A stretch of 64,000 bases of DNA from Stenotrophomonas hibiscicola ATCC 19867 (GTDB lineage Bacteria > Pseudomonadota > Gammaproteobacteria > Xanthomonadales > Xanthomonadaceae): positions 347,452-411,451 of the forward strand of contig NZ_KB907501.1 in assembly GCF_000382065.1 (NCBI RefSeq), in the 5' to 3' direction. A program made the position numbers and the translations under genes. This document shows positions 7,911-16,322 of the stretch, piece after piece (positions within the stretch are counted from its first letter, which is position 1; every line of letters starts with the position of its first letter). A model generated the notes under the pieces. The model saw only the letters and a list, made by a program, of their open reading frames with translations. It had not been told where the DNA came from and searched no databases.

Positions 7911-9088
7911 GCCGCCGCGCGCGCCTGGATGTGGCCATCGTCGGCGGTGGCGTGGTCGGTGCCGCGTGCGCGCTGGCGCTGGCCGATGCCGGCCTGTCGG
8001 TGGCGTTGGTGGAAGGTCGTGAGCCCGCGCCGTGGCAGGTTGCGCAGCCGGACCTGCGCGTGTTCGCCTTTGCCGCCGACAACGTGCAGCTGTTGAACCG
8101 CCTCGGCGTGTGGCCGGCGATCGCCCAGGCCCGTGCCTGGCCCTACCGGCGCATGCAGGTGTGGGATGCGGCCGGTGGCGAAGATCTGCTGTTCGATGCC
8201 GATCGCTTCGGCCGTCGTGAACTGGGCTACATCGTCGAGAACGGCCTGCTGCAGGACCGCCTGTGGGCGGCGTTGCCTGCGGCGGGCGTGCAGCTGCATT
8301 GCCCGGCACGGGTGGACGCGCTGGAGCAGGACGAGGACGGCGTGCGCCTGCGCCTGGATGACGGGCGTCGCCTGGAAGCGGCGCTGGCGGTGGCCGCCGA
8401 CGGTGCCGAGTCGACCCAGCGCCAGATGGCCGGGATCGAGGTTGAAAAGCATGACTACCACCAGCGTGGCGTGGTGGCCTACGTGGACAGCGATCTTCCC
8501 AACCAGGCCACGGCCTGGCAGCGTTTCCTGCCGGGCGGGCCGCTGGCGCTGCTGCCGGTGGCCGAGCGCCGCAGCTCCATCGTCTGGACCCTGCCCGAGG
8601 ATGAAGCGGCTCGCGTGCTGGCGTTGGACGAGGACAGCTTCAACCGCGAACTGACCCGCGCCTTCGCGGCGCGCCTGGGCGAACTGCGTCTGGCCTCGCC
8701 GCGTGCGGCGTTCCCGCTGCGCCGCCAGCTGGCCCGTCACTATGTGGCCGGCCGCGTGCTGGCGCTGGGCGATGCCGCGCATGTGGTGCACCCGCTGGCC
8801 GGGCAGGGCGTGAACCTGGGGTTGCGCGATGTCGCTGCCCTGCAGCAGTGGCTGGCGCCGTCGGCCGAGCGCCGCGGCCAGCCGCGGCTGTCGCCGCAGC
8901 GCCTGCAGCGCTGGGCACGCGAACGGCGCAGCGACAACCACATCGCCGCCTACAGCTTCGATGCGATCAACCGCCTGTTTTCCAACGACGAAATGCACCT
9001 GACCCTGGCCCGCGGCCGCGCGCTGGGCTGCGTCGGCAAATGGCCGCCGCTGGTGCAGGCATTCTGGAAGCGCGCCGCCGGGGTCTGA
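7907..9088 (+). CDS. Ubiquinone-biosynthesis FAD monooxygenase, UbiI/UbiF-type
   Basis: 393 aa paralogue of the preceding gene, starting at ATG 7907 within the ubiH stop (ATGA). The FAD dinucleotide motif VAIVGGGVVGAACALAL lies near residues 7-23. The DG motif is VAADGAEST, and the C-terminal ribose-binding motif is LALGDAAHVVHPLAGQGVNLG, the GDAAH-type version seen in UbiI, UbiF and UbiM. Which ring carbon it hydroxylates cannot be read from sequence, so no symbol is given. Together with UbiH this supplies two of the aerobic ubiquinone hydroxylation steps. The gene ends 3 bp before the long palindrome at 9092-9157. Confidence 0.9.
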   Translation: MSRRARLDVAIVGGGVVGAACALALADAGLSVALVEGREPAPWQVAQPDLRVFAFAADNVQLLNRLGVWPAIAQARAWPYRRMQVWDAAGGEDLLFDADRFGRRELGYIVENGLLQDRLWAALPAAGVQLHCPARVDALEQDEDGVRLRLDDGRRLEAALAVAADGAESTQRQMAGIEVEKHDYHQRGVVAYVDSDLPNQATAWQRFLPGGPLALLPVAERRSSIVWTLPEDEAARVLALDEDSFNRELTRAFAARLGELRLASPRAAFPLRRQLARHYVAGRVLALGDAAHVVHPLAGQGVNLGLRDVAALQQWLAPSAERRGQPRLSPQRLQRWARERRSDNHIAAYSFDAINRLFSNDEMHLTLARGRALGCVGKWPPLVQAFWKRAAGV

Positions 9089-9091
9089 AGC

Positions 9092-9157
9092 AAAAAGGGG
9101 ACGGAGGGGATTAAGTCGTTTGTGCACATACGACTTAATCCCCTCCGTCCCCTTTTT
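9092..9157. repeat. 66-bp near-perfect palindrome, REP-like, acting as a shared terminator
   Basis: Two 28-bp arms (9092-9119 and 9130-9157) are exact reverse complements. Each carries the motif GGGGACGGAGGGGATTAAG with A5 at one outer end and T5 at the other. The 10-nt centre is itself palindromic around GTGCAC except for one pair. It lies exactly between two convergent genes, and its last base is the first base of the EF-hand gene's stop codon. The A5/T5 edges would make it an intrinsic terminator in both directions. The motif resembles dispersed REP-type palindromes linked to RAYT transposases (from memory); no transposase is nearby. Confidence 0.85.
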
Positions 9158-9552
9158 CAATCCACCAGCCAGCCGGCCAGGTCGGTGCGGTCCAGCTTGC
9201 CGCGGTGCCTGCGGTCCAGCGAATTGAATTCGTCGGCCAGCGCCGGGTTGGCCTGTGCTTCCTCGCGGCTGATGAAGCCATCGTCGTTCACATCCAGCGC
9301 AGCGAAGTGGATGCGGTACTGGCCGACCACGCTGCTTGGTTCCAGCGAGCGCACGGTCACCTGTGCCTCGCCGGCCTGCTGCGGAATCTCGACGCTGCCG
9401 CTGACCCGGCCCGCATCCAGCGGTTGCTGGCGGATCGCGCCGCCGGTGGGGCCCAGCGGCTGGCTCTGCGCAGGGGTGTGCGGCAATTGCTGGGCCACCG
9501 CTGGTGCGGCGGCCAGCAGGGTGATCAACATGGCGAGCGAGTGGTATCGCAT
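9157..9552 (-). CDS. Exported EF-hand domain protein
   Basis: 131 aa from ATG 9552 (MRYHSLAM); an upstream in-frame ATG would add ten residues ahead of the signal and is less likely. Residues 5-20 form a hydrophobic signal peptide with cleavage after AVA. The EF-hand loop at residues 87-98 has all canonical ligands: D87, N89, D91, G92, I94 and E98. A second, degenerate loop starts at D113 (lacking ligands at positions 3 and 5 but keeping G, L and a closing acidic residue). Probably a periplasmic Ca2+-binding protein of unknown role. It is convergent with the ubiquinone genes, and the palindrome at 9092 forms its 3' end. Confidence 0.75.
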   Translation of the reverse strand: MRYHSLAMLITLLAAAPAVAQQLPHTPAQSQPLGPTGGAIRQQPLDAGRVSGSVEIPQQAGEAQVTVRSLEPSSVVGQYRIHFAALDVNDDGFISREEAQANPALADEFNSLDRRHRGKLDRTDLAGWLVD

Positions 9553-9600
9553 GGTTCCCTTCCTCGGTAGCGCCGGGCCCATGCCCGGCGGGCATGTTCC

Positions 9601-10668
9601 TCAGCGCAGCGGCGAGGCCAATACCGTGATCTCCTCACGGTCGTGATAGAGCTGCTTGGCGCGTACCACCAGCGGCTTGCCGGCCTGGTCCTGGAACAGG
9701 TCCAGGCATAGGCGGGTTTCGTCCCAGCGCTTCTTCATCGGCAGCTTCAGATTGAAGATGGCGTGCCTGCACCAGCCTTCGCGGAACCAGGTGGCCATGC
9801 GTTCGGCCACGCGGCGCGGCTGCTCGACCATGTCGCAGACCATCCAGTCCAGCGGCTGTTCGGGGTGCCAGTGGAAACCATCGGCGCGCAGGTGCTCGAC
9901 CAGACCGGTGTCCAGCACGTGCTGGCGCAGCGGGCCGTTGTCGATGCTCAGCACGTGCATGTGCTGGCGGGTCAGTACCCAGGTCCAGCCGCCGGGGGCG
10001 GCGCCCAGGTCGGCCGCACGCATGCCGGGCTTGGCCAGTGCTTCGCGTTCTTCCGGCGTCAGCAGGGTCAGCAGTGCTTCGTCCAGCTTCAGTGCCGAAC
10101 GCGAAGGCGCCTCGGGCAGCAGCTTCAGGCGCGGGATGCCCAGTGCCCACGGCGCGCTGTCGGCCGGGTCGGCCACGCAGACGAAGGCATGGGTGCCGTC
10201 GACGAACACCACGTGCAGGCGCGGCAGGCGGTTGTTTGGCTTATCAGTGAGCTTGCCGGCCTTGCGCAGCGCCGGGCGCAGTGCATTGCCGAAGGCTCGC
10301 GCCAGCCCGGACAGCGGCTTGCCAGCGTCCGAATCGGGGTGCTCCACCCACAGGTCGCCGAAGCGCGGCGCATCGGCCAGCACCTCCAGCATCGGGGTGA
10401 TGCGATCGCTCGGGTCCAGCTGCGGCAGCTCGGCCAGCACGACCAGCTTCTGCCGCGCGAAGATCAGTTCTCGCCAGCGCAGGCGTGGCGCCAGTGCTGC
10501 AGCGTCGTCGCACATGAAAAGCACATAGCCGTCATTGCGCTGGGTGCGCGCATAGCCAGCGAAACCGGCTTCACCGGCGCGGAACTGCAGCTCGCCGGCC
10601 AGCTCGGGTTCAAAGCCCTGCCGGCACAGGCACAGCAGGCCGATGCCGGTCTCAGTAACGGGCGCCAT
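9601..10668 (-). CDS. rlmM: 23S rRNA 2'-O-ribose C2498 methyltransferase RlmM
   Basis: 355 aa from ATG 10668; an ATG four codons upstream is also possible. The N-terminal THUMP-like region contains LCRQGFEPELAGEL and the family stretch RWRELIFARQKLVVLAEL. The Rossmann methyltransferase domain has the SAM motif AADLGAAPGGWTWVLTR and the catalytic-lysine region HAIFNLKLPMKKRWDE, giving the FtsJ/RrmJ-type K-D-K-E tetrad. It matches xanthomonad RlmM over its full length as I remember it. The start overlaps the end of the upstream deaminase by about 17 bp, so the two are translationally coupled. Confidence 0.95.
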   Translation of the reverse strand: MAPVTETGIGLLCLCRQGFEPELAGELQFRAGEAGFAGYARTQRNDGYVLFMCDDAAALAPRLRWRELIFARQKLVVLAELPQLDPSDRITPMLEVLADAPRFGDLWVEHPDSDAGKPLSGLARAFGNALRPALRKAGKLTDKPNNRLPRLHVVFVDGTHAFVCVADPADSAPWALGIPRLKLLPEAPSRSALKLDEALLTLLTPEEREALAKPGMRAADLGAAPGGWTWVLTRQHMHVLSIDNGPLRQHVLDTGLVEHLRADGFHWHPEQPLDWMVCDMVEQPRRVAERMATWFREGWCRHAIFNLKLPMKKRWDETRLCLDLFQDQAGKPLVVRAKQLYHDREEITVLASPLR

Positions 10669-11212
10669 CGCTTTCCCCATAGGTTCGCAGCACGCTGCGC
10701 GCGGCGTCGCGGTCCAAGCCCTGCACCACTTCGATGCCACGCTTGTTGAGCTCGCCGACCCAGTCGGCCGGCAGCGGGCCTTCATCGAACGGGGTCAGTT
10801 CCTCGACGTCGGCCGCACTGGCACCGATCAGCAGGCGGTCGATGCCGGCCCACACGGTAGCGCCATAGCACTGGCAGCATGGCTGCGAACTGGTGGCCAG
10901 GGTGACCGGCGACAGCACCGCGTTCAGGCGCGGGGTCTGCAGGCGCTGCTGGGCCAGCATGTAGGCCATGTTCTCGGCGTGCGCCAGCGAAGTCGCGTGC
11001 GGCATCACCCGGTTCACGCCAGCGGCGATGACCTTGTCGTCCGGGCCGAACACCACCGCACCGAACGGGCCGCCACTGGCGTGCTCGACGTTCAGCCGCG
11101 ACAGCTCGATCGCCAGCGCGACCTTGGCCTCGTCGCCCGGATATCGACGATCCAGGTCGATCTGGTCGTGGATCCAGGCGGGAAGGGTCAGGTGGACTTG
11201 CGCGTACAGCAT
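10652..11212 (-). CDS. Zn-dependent nucleoside/cytidine deaminase family protein
   Basis: 186 aa from ATG 11212 (MLYAQVHL). It has the deaminase signature with H78-A79-E80 (SLAHAENMAY) and P111-C112-x-x-C115 (SQPCCQCYGATV), which bind the catalytic zinc and activate water. The GGPFGAVVFGPD stretch before the HAE is typical of the guanine-deaminase/tRNA-adenosine-deaminase-like branch, so guanine, cytosine or a related base is the likely substrate; the exact one is undetermined. Cytosolic, no signal peptide. Its 3' end overlaps the rlmM start. Confidence 0.85.
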   Translation of the reverse strand: MLYAQVHLTLPAWIHDQIDLDRRYPGDEAKVALAIELSRLNVEHASGGPFGAVVFGPDDKVIAAGVNRVMPHATSLAHAENMAYMLAQQRLQTPRLNAVLSPVTLATSSQPCCQCYGATVWAGIDRLLIGASAADVEELTPFDEGPLPADWVGELNKRGIEVVQGLDRDAARSVLRTYGESDGARY

Positions 11213-11309
11213 CGCGGGGGTGCCTCGTGTGGGATGGAAAAAAGTGCGGTTGCTTGGGGAACCGGCGCGCAGTGTAGCCGCACCGGCCTGTATCGGGTGT
11301 GGGCGTGGG

Positions 11310-12032
11310 TCAGCCTGGCGAGCCGGTGCGGACCACCACGTACTGCTTGCGGAATTCCAGCCCTGCCTGCGGCCAGCTGGCCGCGTAGGCGCGCAGCAGG
11401 GGCAGGGCGGCGGCGAAGTCGTGGCCGTTGACCCGGCAATCGGCCTCGCACAGGCCATCGTCATCGCGCGAGGCGAACAGGCGGATGGCCAGGAAAGAAC
11501 GCGTCTTCAGCAGCGCATCGAATGCATCGATGCTGCGCGTGAACAGGCAGCAGGGGCAGGAGCCATGATCGTCTTCGCTGCGGGGGCCGGTGTCCATCTC
11601 ATGCTCGCGGTAATGCGCCAGTGGACCGAGCACCACGGTGCGTTCGAGTTCCTGGCCGTCAGCGCCGGCCGGATAGGTCAGGCCCATCATCGGCAGGCCC
11701 TGCGCGTCTTGGGCGCCGATCGCGGTCTGCAGGGTCACCAGGTCCACCCGGGCCCAGGCCTGGAAGCCGGACAACAGCGATGCCTGCTCATCGGCACCAT
11801 TTGCGTGCTGGTACTCGAACAGGCCATCGGCGAACAACTGCGGATGCTGGCTTTCAATGACGGTGGAGGTCTGCCAACCACCGTTGTCGCGCGCGTGTGC
11901 GGCCATTGCATGCGGGGTCAGGCGCAGGCCGCTGTCCAGCAGCAGCGCGTTGCCGTCGACGCGGCTGGCGGTGCCGGCGTCCTGAAGGACCTGCTGCAGC
12001 AGCGGGAGGAGGGCAGCGGAGGTCGTGGTCAT
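11310..12032 (-). CDS. Conserved protein of unknown function (DUF6348-like)
   Basis: 240 aa, acidic, with no signal peptide or membrane segment. A CPCC cluster lies in DHGSCPCCLFTRS near residue 155, with further cysteines in LCEADCRVNG. These could bind metal or be redox active. I think it belongs to the DUF6348 family, but that comes from the overall look (SLLSGFQAWARVDLVTLQ, then a CPCC motif) and is not checked. It lies 97 bp upstream of the deaminase gene on the same strand. No function is proposed. Confidence 0.75.
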   Translation of the reverse strand: MTTTSAALLPLLQQVLQDAGTASRVDGNALLLDSGLRLTPHAMAAHARDNGGWQTSTVIESQHPQLFADGLFEYQHANGADEQASLLSGFQAWARVDLVTLQTAIGAQDAQGLPMMGLTYPAGADGQELERTVVLGPLAHYREHEMDTGPRSEDDHGSCPCCLFTRSIDAFDALLKTRSFLAIRLFASRDDDGLCEADCRVNGHDFAAALPLLRAYAASWPQAGLEFRKQYVVVRTGSPG

Positions 12033-12083
12033 GTCAGGCCTGTCGGTGGATGGGGTGGAACATCCAGGCAGGGCCTGGAAAAT

Positions 12084-12737
12084 CTAATGGTCGAGCGCGT
12101 CGAGCTCGGCGCGATATCGCTGCGCGTCGGGCTGCTGCTGCGGGTCGTTGCCGTGGTCGCGCAGCCAGCTTTCCAGTTCGCGGCGATAGTCCGCGCGGAA
12201 CTCGGCATTGCCCGGGCTGAAGTGCAGCTTGCGCGCCGCTACCTCCACGCGCTCGCGCGCACTGGCACGGGCCTGGGCGATGCCATGCGGGGATTCGTTG
12301 GTGAGGATGACGAAGTTGCGTGGGAAGCCCGGCGTGTACTTGACCACGAACGGCTGGTCGCGCGCCGGGATGCGGATGGCGTTTTCCAGCGGCCACAGCG
12401 AAGCGGTGTTGGTGTAGAACACCACGTCCACGTCGCGGCCCTCGGCGGTATGCAGCACCCCTTCGTAGCGCCAGATGTACTGTTCGTTGAGCGTGGAACT
12501 GGTTCGCTCGGCCTTGACGATCACCGCTTCACCACGCTCGCCCACCACGTTGAGGAAGGTGGCGTTGAGGAAGTGGCCGAGGAACATGTTGAGCATCGCC
12601 AGCGGGAACACCACGATGGCGTAGCCCGGAAAGCGCCGCCACCACGAGACCAGTCCGGCCAGCACCATCGCTGCAAAGAACGTCAGCAGCGGATGCTGCG
12701 AGATGAACCAGAACAGGACGGAGAGGGCGGTGATCAT
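12084..12737 (-). CDS. Unknown protein with N-terminal membrane anchor
   Basis: 217 aa. Two hydrophobic segments at about residues 4-28 and 38-60 are followed by a soluble domain of about 155 residues (VVGERGEAVIVKAERTSS onward), probably beta-rich, with an ERVEVAARKLHF helix near the end. The C-terminal ~40 residues are very polar. I do not recognise the family. It is separated from glnS by 43 bp and from the DUF6348-like gene by about 50 bp, all on the same strand, so co-transcription is possible. Confidence 0.7.
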   Translation of the reverse strand: MITALSVLFWFISQHPLLTFFAAMVLAGLVSWWRRFPGYAIVVFPLAMLNMFLGHFLNATFLNVVGERGEAVIVKAERTSSTLNEQYIWRYEGVLHTAEGRDVDVVFYTNTASLWPLENAIRIPARDQPFVVKYTPGFPRNFVILTNESPHGIAQARASARERVEVAARKLHFSPGNAEFRADYRRELESWLRDHGNDPQQQPDAQRYRAELDALDH

Positions 12738-12780
12738 TGTCGATGGCGTGCGGGCGCCATGCTGGCGCCCGCGCAGGTCC

Positions 12781-14529
12781 TCAGGCCGACCAGGTATCGC
12801 GCAGGGTCACGCTGCGGTTGAACACCGGCTTGGCTTCGGTGTGGTCGCGGCGGTCGGCGACGAAGTAGCCGGTACGTTCGAACTGGAACGACTGCTCCGG
12901 TGCGGCGCTGGCCGCGGCCGGCTCGACATAGCCGGTGACGGTGCGGCGCGATTCCGGATTGAGGTAATCGCGGTAGGTCTTGCCTTCCGAGTCATCATCC
13001 GGGTTCGGCACCGAGAACAGGCGGTCGTACAGGCGGATCTCGGCCGGCACGCCACGCACGGCGCTGACCCAGTGGATGGTGCCCTTGACCTTACGGTTGG
13101 CGCCTTCCATGCCCGGACGCGATTCCGGATCCAGCCAGCCGCGCAGCTCGGTGATGGTGCCATCGGCATCCTTGATCACTTCGTCGCAGCGGATGATGCC
13201 GGCGCCGCGCAGGCGCACTTCGCCACCCGGCACCAGGCGCTTCCAGCCCTTCGGCGGCACTTCGGCGAAGTCCTCGCGGTCGATCCACACCTCGCGTGCG
13301 AACGGCACTTCGCGGCTGCCGAAGCTCTCGTCCTTGGGATGGTTGCTGAAGGTCAGCAGCTCTTCGTGGCCTTCCGGCAGGTTGGTCAGCACCAGCTTGA
13401 CCGGATCGACCACCGCCATGCGGCGCGGTGCTGCGCTGTCCAGGTCTTCGCGCAACGCGCCTTCCAGCACGCTGAAGTCGATCAGCGAATTCTGCTTGCT
13501 GATGCCCACGCGCTCGGCAAACAGGCGCATCGCAGACGGGGTATAACCACGGCGGCGCAGGCCCTGCAAGGTCGGCATGCGCGGGTCGTCCCAGCCGTCC
13601 ACCAGCTGTTCGGTGACCAGCGCCATCAGCTTGCGCTTGCTCATCACCGTGTAGTTGATGTTCAGGCGCGAGAACTCGATCTGGCGCGGCTTGGCAGCTT
13701 CGCGCGGCAGGCCGGCATCGACCAGCGGCTGGGTCAGCGCATCGTCATGGGCGAAATCGACGTTGTCCACGCACCAGTCGTACAGCGGGCGGTGGTCTTC
13801 GAACTCCAGCGTGCACAGCGAGTGGGTGATGCCCTCGATCGAATCACCCAGCGCGTGGGCGAAGTCGTACATCGGGTAGATCGGCCACGCGCTGCCGGTG
13901 TTCTGGTGCTCGACGTGCTTGATGCGGTACAGCGCCGGATCGCGCAGGTTGATGTTGCCGCTGGCCATGTCGATCTTCGCGCGCAGGGTGCGCGCGCCAT
14001 CCGGGAATTCACCGGCGCGCATGCGGCGGAACAGGTCGAGGTTCTCTTCGACGCTGCGGTCGCGCCACGGCGACGGGCGGCCCGGCTCGGTGAGAGTGCC
14101 GCGGTAGGCGCGCACTTCCTCGGCCGACAGGTCGCAGACATAGGCCTTGCCCTGTTCGATCAGCTTCTCGGCGGCCAGGTAATAGGCCTGGAAGTAGTCC
14201 GAAGCATGGCGCAGCTCGTTCCACTCGAAGCCCAGCCAGCGCACGTCGTCCTGGATCGCGGCCACGTACTCCGGATCTTCCTTGGCCGGGTTGGTGTCGT
14301 CGAAGCGCAGGTTGCAGACGCCGCTGAATTCGCCGGCGATGCCGAAGTTCAGGCAGATCGACTTGGCATGGCCGATGTGCAGGTAGCCGTTCGGTTCCGG
14401 CGGGAAGCGGGTCTTGATCGCCTGGTGCTTTCCGCTGGCCAGGTCCTCGCGCACGATCTGGCGGATGAAATCGCGCTTTTCGTGGCTGTCGGCGGGGGTC
14501 TCGGGGCTGGCGGGGGTGTGCTCGGACAT
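12781..14529 (-). CDS. glnS: Glutaminyl-tRNA synthetase
   Basis: 582 aa class I aminoacyl-tRNA synthetase charging tRNA-Gln; its substrate tRNA-Gln(TTG) is encoded at 52937. The HIGH motif is in [20 protein letters not shown] near residues 43-62, and the KMSKS equivalent is VMSKRKL. The GlxRS-family blocks [13 protein letters not shown] and [11 protein letters not shown] are present, followed by the C-terminal anticodon-binding beta barrels. The GlnRS (not GluRS) architecture is shown by the [21 protein letters not shown] region in the barrel. Length is normal (E. coli 554). Nothing unusual. Confidence 0.97.
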   Translation of the reverse strand: MSEHTPASPETPADSHEKRDFIRQIVREDLASGKHQAIKTRFPPEPNGYLHIGHAKSICLNFGIAGEFSGVCNLRFDDTNPAKEDPEYVAAIQDDVRWLGFEWNELRHASDYFQAYYLAAEKLIEQGKAYVCDLSAEEVRAYRGTLTEPGRPSPWRDRSVEENLDLFRRMRAGEFPDGARTLRAKIDMASGNINLRDPALYRIKHVEHQNTGSAWPIYPMYDFAHALGDSIEGITHSLCTLEFEDHRPLYDWCVDNVDFAHDDALTQPLVDAGLPREAAKPRQIEFSRLNINYTVMSKRKLMALVTEQLVDGWDDPRMPTLQGLRRRGYTPSAMRLFAERVGISKQNSLIDFSVLEGALREDLDSAAPRRMAVVDPVKLVLTNLPEGHEELLTFSNHPKDESFGSREVPFAREVWIDREDFAEVPPKGWKRLVPGGEVRLRGAGIIRCDEVIKDADGTITELRGWLDPESRPGMEGANRKVKGTIHWVSAVRGVPAEIRLYDRLFSVPNPDDDSEGKTYRDYLNPESRRTVTGYVEPAAASAAPEQSFQFERTGYFVADRRDHTEAKPVFNRSVTLRDTWSA

Positions 14530-14601
14530 GAGTCTGGGGCGAAAAAGGGCAGAAAGACCAACAGTCTAGCGCGTACCGGGCGGGGTTGCCCGGTCCGGAT
14601 C

Positions 14602-14665
14602 GGTAGCGCCGGGCCACGCCCGGCGAGCGCGGCGGCAACCCGCCGGGCATTGCCCGGCGCTACCG
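14602..14665. repeat. SMAG-like GTAG hairpin dimer (inverted)
   Basis: GTAGCGCCGGGCCACGCCCGG at 14603 and its mirror image ending in GCTACC at 14664 form two hairpins facing each other. Together they can fold into one longer stem. This is the S. maltophilia GTAG repeat architecture. It sits between the glnS start and the DUF2007 gene. Confidence 0.8.
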
Positions 14666-14711
14666 GGACGGGGCGGGCGTATGCTGGAACCTTGTCCCAT
14701 GGAGCCGCCGC

Positions 14712-14975
14712 ATGCACATCGTGTACAAGGCCGACAACCTGTTCGACGCCCACCTGGTCAAGCACGCGCTGGAAGACGCCGGCATTCCCGCTTTTGTATT
14801 TGGCGAGTCATTGCTGGGCGGCATGGGCGAGCTGCCGCTGTTTGGTGTGCTGCGGGTCGGTATACCCGATGCGGCACGCCCGCAGGCCGAGGACATCGTG
14901 GCCGCGCTGGACTTGGGCCACGCGCCGGACGCCCCCATTTCAGATGCAGACGACATAGCCGGCCTTCCGGCGTAG
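14712..14975 (+). CDS. DUF2007 small protein
   Basis: 87 aa. It has the DUF2007 pattern: opening MHIVYKADNLFDAHLVKHALED, then the G-I-P-A-F-V-F-G-E turn, and a central LPLFGVLRVGIPDAARPQAEDIVAAL. Such proteins are annotated as putative signal-transducing proteins with no known partner. It ends nine bases before the msrA ATG, so it is probably the first gene of a two-gene operon with msrA. No signal peptide. Confidence 0.85.
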   Translation: MHIVYKADNLFDAHLVKHALEDAGIPAFVFGESLLGGMGELPLFGVLRVGIPDAARPQAEDIVAALDLGHAPDAPISDADDIAGLPA

Positions 14976-14984
14976 GAGCGCATC

Positions 14985-15671
14985 ATGTTGGGAATTGGCC
15001 AGGGCATCCTCGGCATCGGGGCCTTCAAGCAGCGCCTGCCGCGCGCGGAAGAGGCGCTGCCGGGACGCGAGCAGCCGTTGCCGCTGCACAGCAACCAGCA
15101 CTTCGTGAACAGCCATCCGCTGAAGGACCGCTTCGCCGGCCTGCAGCAGATCCGCTTCGCGCTGGGCTGTTTCTGGGGCGCCGAGCGCAAGTTCTGGACC
15201 GAACCGGGCGTGTACAGCACCTCGGTCGGCTATGCCGGCGGCATCACCCCGAACCCGACCTATGAAGAGGTCTGCTCGGGCCTGACCGGCCACACCGAAG
15301 TGGTGCAGGTGGTGTTCGACCCGGCGGTGGTGAGCCTGGAACGGCTGCTGCAGCTGTTCTGGGAAAGCCATGACCCGACGCAGGGCATGCGCCAGGGAAA
15401 CGACACCGGCACCCAGTACCGTTCGGCGATCCATGCCACCGACGAGGGCCAGTACAAGGCCGCGCTGGCCAGTCGCGAGGCCTACCAGGCGCAGCTGGAT
15501 GCGGCCGGCTACGGCCCGATCACCACCGAGATCGTGTACCCGGCACCGGCGTACTACTACGCCGAGGACTACCACCAGCAGTACCTGGCGAAGAATCCGA
15601 ACGGCTATTGCGGCATCGGCGGCACTGGCGTGAGCTGCCCGATCGGGTTGGATGTGGAGGCGCCGCGCTGA
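14985..15671 (+). CDS. msrA: Peptide methionine (S)-S-oxide reductase MsrA
   Basis: 228 aa. Repairs oxidised methionine (S-epimer) in proteins and free methionine, using thioredoxin. The catalytic Cys62 lies in [14 protein letters not shown]. The family blocks VGYAGG, THTEVV-type ([12 protein letters not shown]) and YHQQYL are present, as are recycling cysteines in the C-terminal [15 protein letters not shown] tail. About 50 extra N-terminal residues precede the MsrA core ([10 protein letters not shown]...), as in E. coli-type long MsrA. It ends in a long repeat-filled intergenic region. Confidence 0.95.
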   Translation: MLGIGQGILGIGAFKQRLPRAEEALPGREQPLPLHSNQHFVNSHPLKDRFAGLQQIRFALGCFWGAERKFWTEPGVYSTSVGYAGGITPNPTYEEVCSGLTGHTEVVQVVFDPAVVSLERLLQLFWESHDPTQGMRQGNDTGTQYRSAIHATDEGQYKAALASREAYQAQLDAAGYGPITTEIVYPAPAYYYAEDYHQQYLAKNPNGYCGIGGTGVSCPIGLDVEAPR

Positions 15672-15712
15672 CGCGCGGTGGTCCGCCTGCGGCGGGCAAC
15701 GTCAACGGCTGA

Positions 15713-15947
15713 AAGCCAAAGCCAAAGCCAAAGCGGCTCTGGGTTGCTGCTTGTTGGGTGGGGCGGTGTGGGTTGGCAGGACACGCCGTGAACCCGTCCC
15801 TGGGGGCTCGATGGCGCCTTGCTCGTGTGCGCTGTCCTGCGCACACGGCAAGACCGGGGTTGGGCGTCCTGCCCAACCCGCCCGAGGCATGCCTCGGGCC
15901 CATGGCGCCAACGGTCCTGCCAGCCGCCCCCGGCCCCCCTTCGACAG
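15713..15947 (-). repeat. Composite hairpin repeat, copy D (diverged)
   Basis: Read on the minus strand: the 5' box CTGTCGAAGG (15947 downward), 12-bp pairing arms (15914-15925 with 15771-15782, one G-U), GGCGCC modules at 15903-15908 and 15813-15818, and a core CGAGCCCCCAGGGACGGG that matches the other copies at 13 of the 22 positions after CGAGC. The 3' end is a (TTTGGC)n tract near 15713-15735. The inner hairpin is replaced by a larger structured insert with two further stems. It forms a head-to-head pair with copy A. Confidence 0.65.
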
Positions 15948-15997
15948 TTTCCCGGTGACGGTGGGCAAGAGCATGGGTTACTGACGAACTGAAGAAA

Positions 15998-16035
15998 AAC
16001 AAAAAGGACGCGGCGTTTGCCGCGTCCTTTTTGTT
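15998..16035. terminator. Strong bidirectional intrinsic terminator
   Basis: A 17-bp perfect stem (15998-16014 with 16019-16035) and a 4-nt loop GTTT, containing AAAAAGGACGCGGC and its complement followed by TTTTTGTT. It lies roughly 300 bp from both msrA and tal, in the spacer between repeat copies D and A. It may therefore terminate read-through from either gene, or a short transcript from the repeat region. Confidence 0.85.
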
Positions 16036-16053
16036 TGGTTCTGCATTGCCCTT

Positions 16054-16076
16054 GTAGAGCCGAGCCATGCTCGGCT
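16054..16076 (+). repeat. SMAG-like GTAG hairpin (single)
   Basis: GTAGAGCCGAGCCATGCTCG at 16054 continues into GCT. AGCCGAGC pairs with GCTCGGCT. A single unit with no mirrored partner nearby. Confidence 0.8.
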
Positions 16077-16146
16077 CCGAGCAAGCGAAGCGCGCGACCC
16101 GCTGTTGCTCTTCTTTCTTTCTTCCGTGGCGGGCGGCCGCAGGAAA

Positions 16147-16277
16147 CTGTCGAAGGCAGGGTGGGTAGGCCGTGCAGGGGCGTGAGCCGCATGGATGCGG
16201 CGACCGAGCTTACAGGGACGTACTTGCAGCGCCCCCTGCACGGCCTACCCACCCTGCCAACCACATGACCCGCTCTT
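16147..16277 (+). repeat. Composite hairpin repeat, copy A
   Basis: Plus-strand order: 5' box CTGTCGAAGG at 16147; a perfect 26-bp arm 16155-16180 pairing with 16233-16258; a 52-nt core 16181-16232 with the inner hairpin GCCGCATGGATGCGGC and the segment CGAGCTTACAGGGACGTACT; and a 3' remnant CCGCTCTT near 16270. The core differs from copy B at one position, while the arms are a different sequence that still pairs perfectly. The rest of the 650-bp gap between msrA and tal contains copy D, a terminator and a SMAG unit; I see no gene. Confidence 0.8.
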
Positions 16278-16322
16278 CGCGACCAAGCCCCCCGCCACGA
16301 GGGGCTCAGCCGTTGGCCGGAA

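Noticed and set aside
6429..8309. 626-codon open frame on the minus strand across ubiH
   Set aside because: Opposite the ubiquinone hydroxylases, with composition biased to R/P/A/H and no motif; a shadow of real genes.
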